From CALGDE01 sp964655355 (GTDB lineage: Bacteria; Cyanobacteriota; Cyanobacteriia; CACIAM-69d), in NCBI GenBank assembly GCA_964655355.1, contig CAZZMD010000001.1, positions 62,001-126,000 of the forward strand: a stretch of 64,000 bases of DNA, in the 5' to 3' direction. This document shows positions 63,695 through 64,000 of the stretch, piece after piece (within the stretch, counting starts at the first letter, position 1; the number at the start of each line of letters is the position of its first letter). A program made the translations under genes and the position numbers. A model generated the notes under the pieces. It ran no database searches. It was not told the DNA's origin and worked only from the letters and a program-made list of their open reading frames with translations.

Positions 63695-64000
63695 GCACCG
63701 CCAAACGGATCGTCTTCGGGCACTACTCTCCACTCCGTACACTGTGTGGACCTATGGAGCGCTTAGGCCGCTTGAGACTGATGTCACTTATGCGCATCCT
63801 TTAAGGATCCACCTTGACCCCCAGTGACCCTGGGGGTCTTTTGCATGGCAGATGCATGGCAGACATACCCGCCCTTTCTGTCCTCCTGACGTCCTATTCA
63901 GAAACACTTTGGCCGAGGCCCCAGGCTTCCCTTCAGGGCTACCACAAGCATCGGGGCGATTCTTGGTAGAATGCGAGGCGGGATATTGATATATCTAATG
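63695..64000. other. 3' region of the small basic ORF and right-edge gap
   Basis: About 120 bases of leader-like sequence run from the stop to the terminator at 63816. It includes TACACTGTGTGG and CCTTTAAGG stretches that could fold; a small RNA or a long 3' UTR is possible. After the terminator ATGGCAGATGC and GCATGGCAGAC form a short direct repeat (63844-63863). No further gene is visible to the edge. Confidence 0.4.
63816..63842 (+). terminator. Strong terminator
   Basis: GACCCCCAG-TGACC-CTGGGGGTC is a perfect 9-bp G+C-rich stem followed by T4. It ends the transcript of the small basic ORF or of an unannotated small RNA. Confidence 0.9.

Noticed and set aside
1..64000. tRNA, rRNA or CRISPR array
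   Set aside because: Read for TpsiC-arm text (GGTTCAAATCC and the like) and regularly spaced repeats; the only tandem arrays are the short, spacer-free duplications listed.

Overview
The window is cyanobacterial chromosome. The HIP1 octamer GCGATCGC occurs throughout coding and intergenic DNA. The gene set is that of an oxygenic phototroph: phosphoribulokinase, ferredoxin-NADP reductase with a CpcD-like phycobilisome-linker domain, Gun4, IctB, acyl-ACP synthetase, a PEP-CTERM protein, a TpsA-like haemagglutinin and a PilT-type pilus ATPase. G+C is high outside one patch. The genus cannot be fixed from sequence alone; a filamentous or Limnothrix/Leptolyngbya-like high-GC lineage is a guess. 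No rRNA, tRNA, CRISPR array, prophage or complete IS was seen.

Layout. 1-8.5 kb: an edge-truncated membrane-type protein, MltA, a small conserved protein, TrmJ, a class A beta-lactamase-like hydrolase, a B12-binding radical SAM protein, and a second protein with the same N-terminal domain as the first. 8.9-11.8 kb: a small conserved protein, then folB-rnhA-queG with overlapping ends. 11.9-15.5 kb: prk and petH divergent across about 750 bp, then ylqD. 15.6-20.2 kb: aas, a PEP-CTERM protein, a Nei/Fpg glycosylase. 20.4-25.5 kb: recJ, a likely MITE, an A+T-rich orphan gene, a hybrid histidine kinase. 25.8-32.6 kb: rlmN, a DegT aminotransferase, a very long CapA-type protein, a mutarotase. 32.8-38.9 kb: a CheY-like regulator divergent from a gyrA/parC-type gene, a methyltransferase, DacB, an M50 protease. 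39-47.8 kb: metK, a HAD phosphatase and rpsA (close-packed), clpC, rimI, ahcY. 48-54.3 kb: a secreted small protein, the TpsA-like protein, two small membrane proteins, ddl. 54.5-59.3 kb: GT2, a two-domain SagB oxidoreductase, a PilT-family ATPase. 59.5-64 kb: ictB, gun4, a long disordered membrane protein, and a small basic ORF followed by a strong terminator.

How the genes connect. Most are housekeeping. MltA, DacB, Ddl and the serine hydrolase act on cell wall. metK, ahcY and several methyltransferases (TrmJ, RlmN, the class I enzyme) form the SAM cycle. prk, petH and ictB serve carbon fixation and electron flow. The hybrid kinase, CheY-like protein, PilT ATPase and TpsA protein suggest surface behaviour and signalling.

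Most worth a second look: (i) a recurring domain of about 90 residues in four copies in three proteins; (ii) a type IIA topoisomerase A subunit without a recognisable GyrA box; (iii) RNase HI fused to a C-terminal DNA-binding-like domain; (iv) a probable IS630/Tc1-type MITE beside an A+T-rich orphan gene; (v) terminators built from HIP1 palindromes; (vi) many short tandem duplications confined to gaps between genes.
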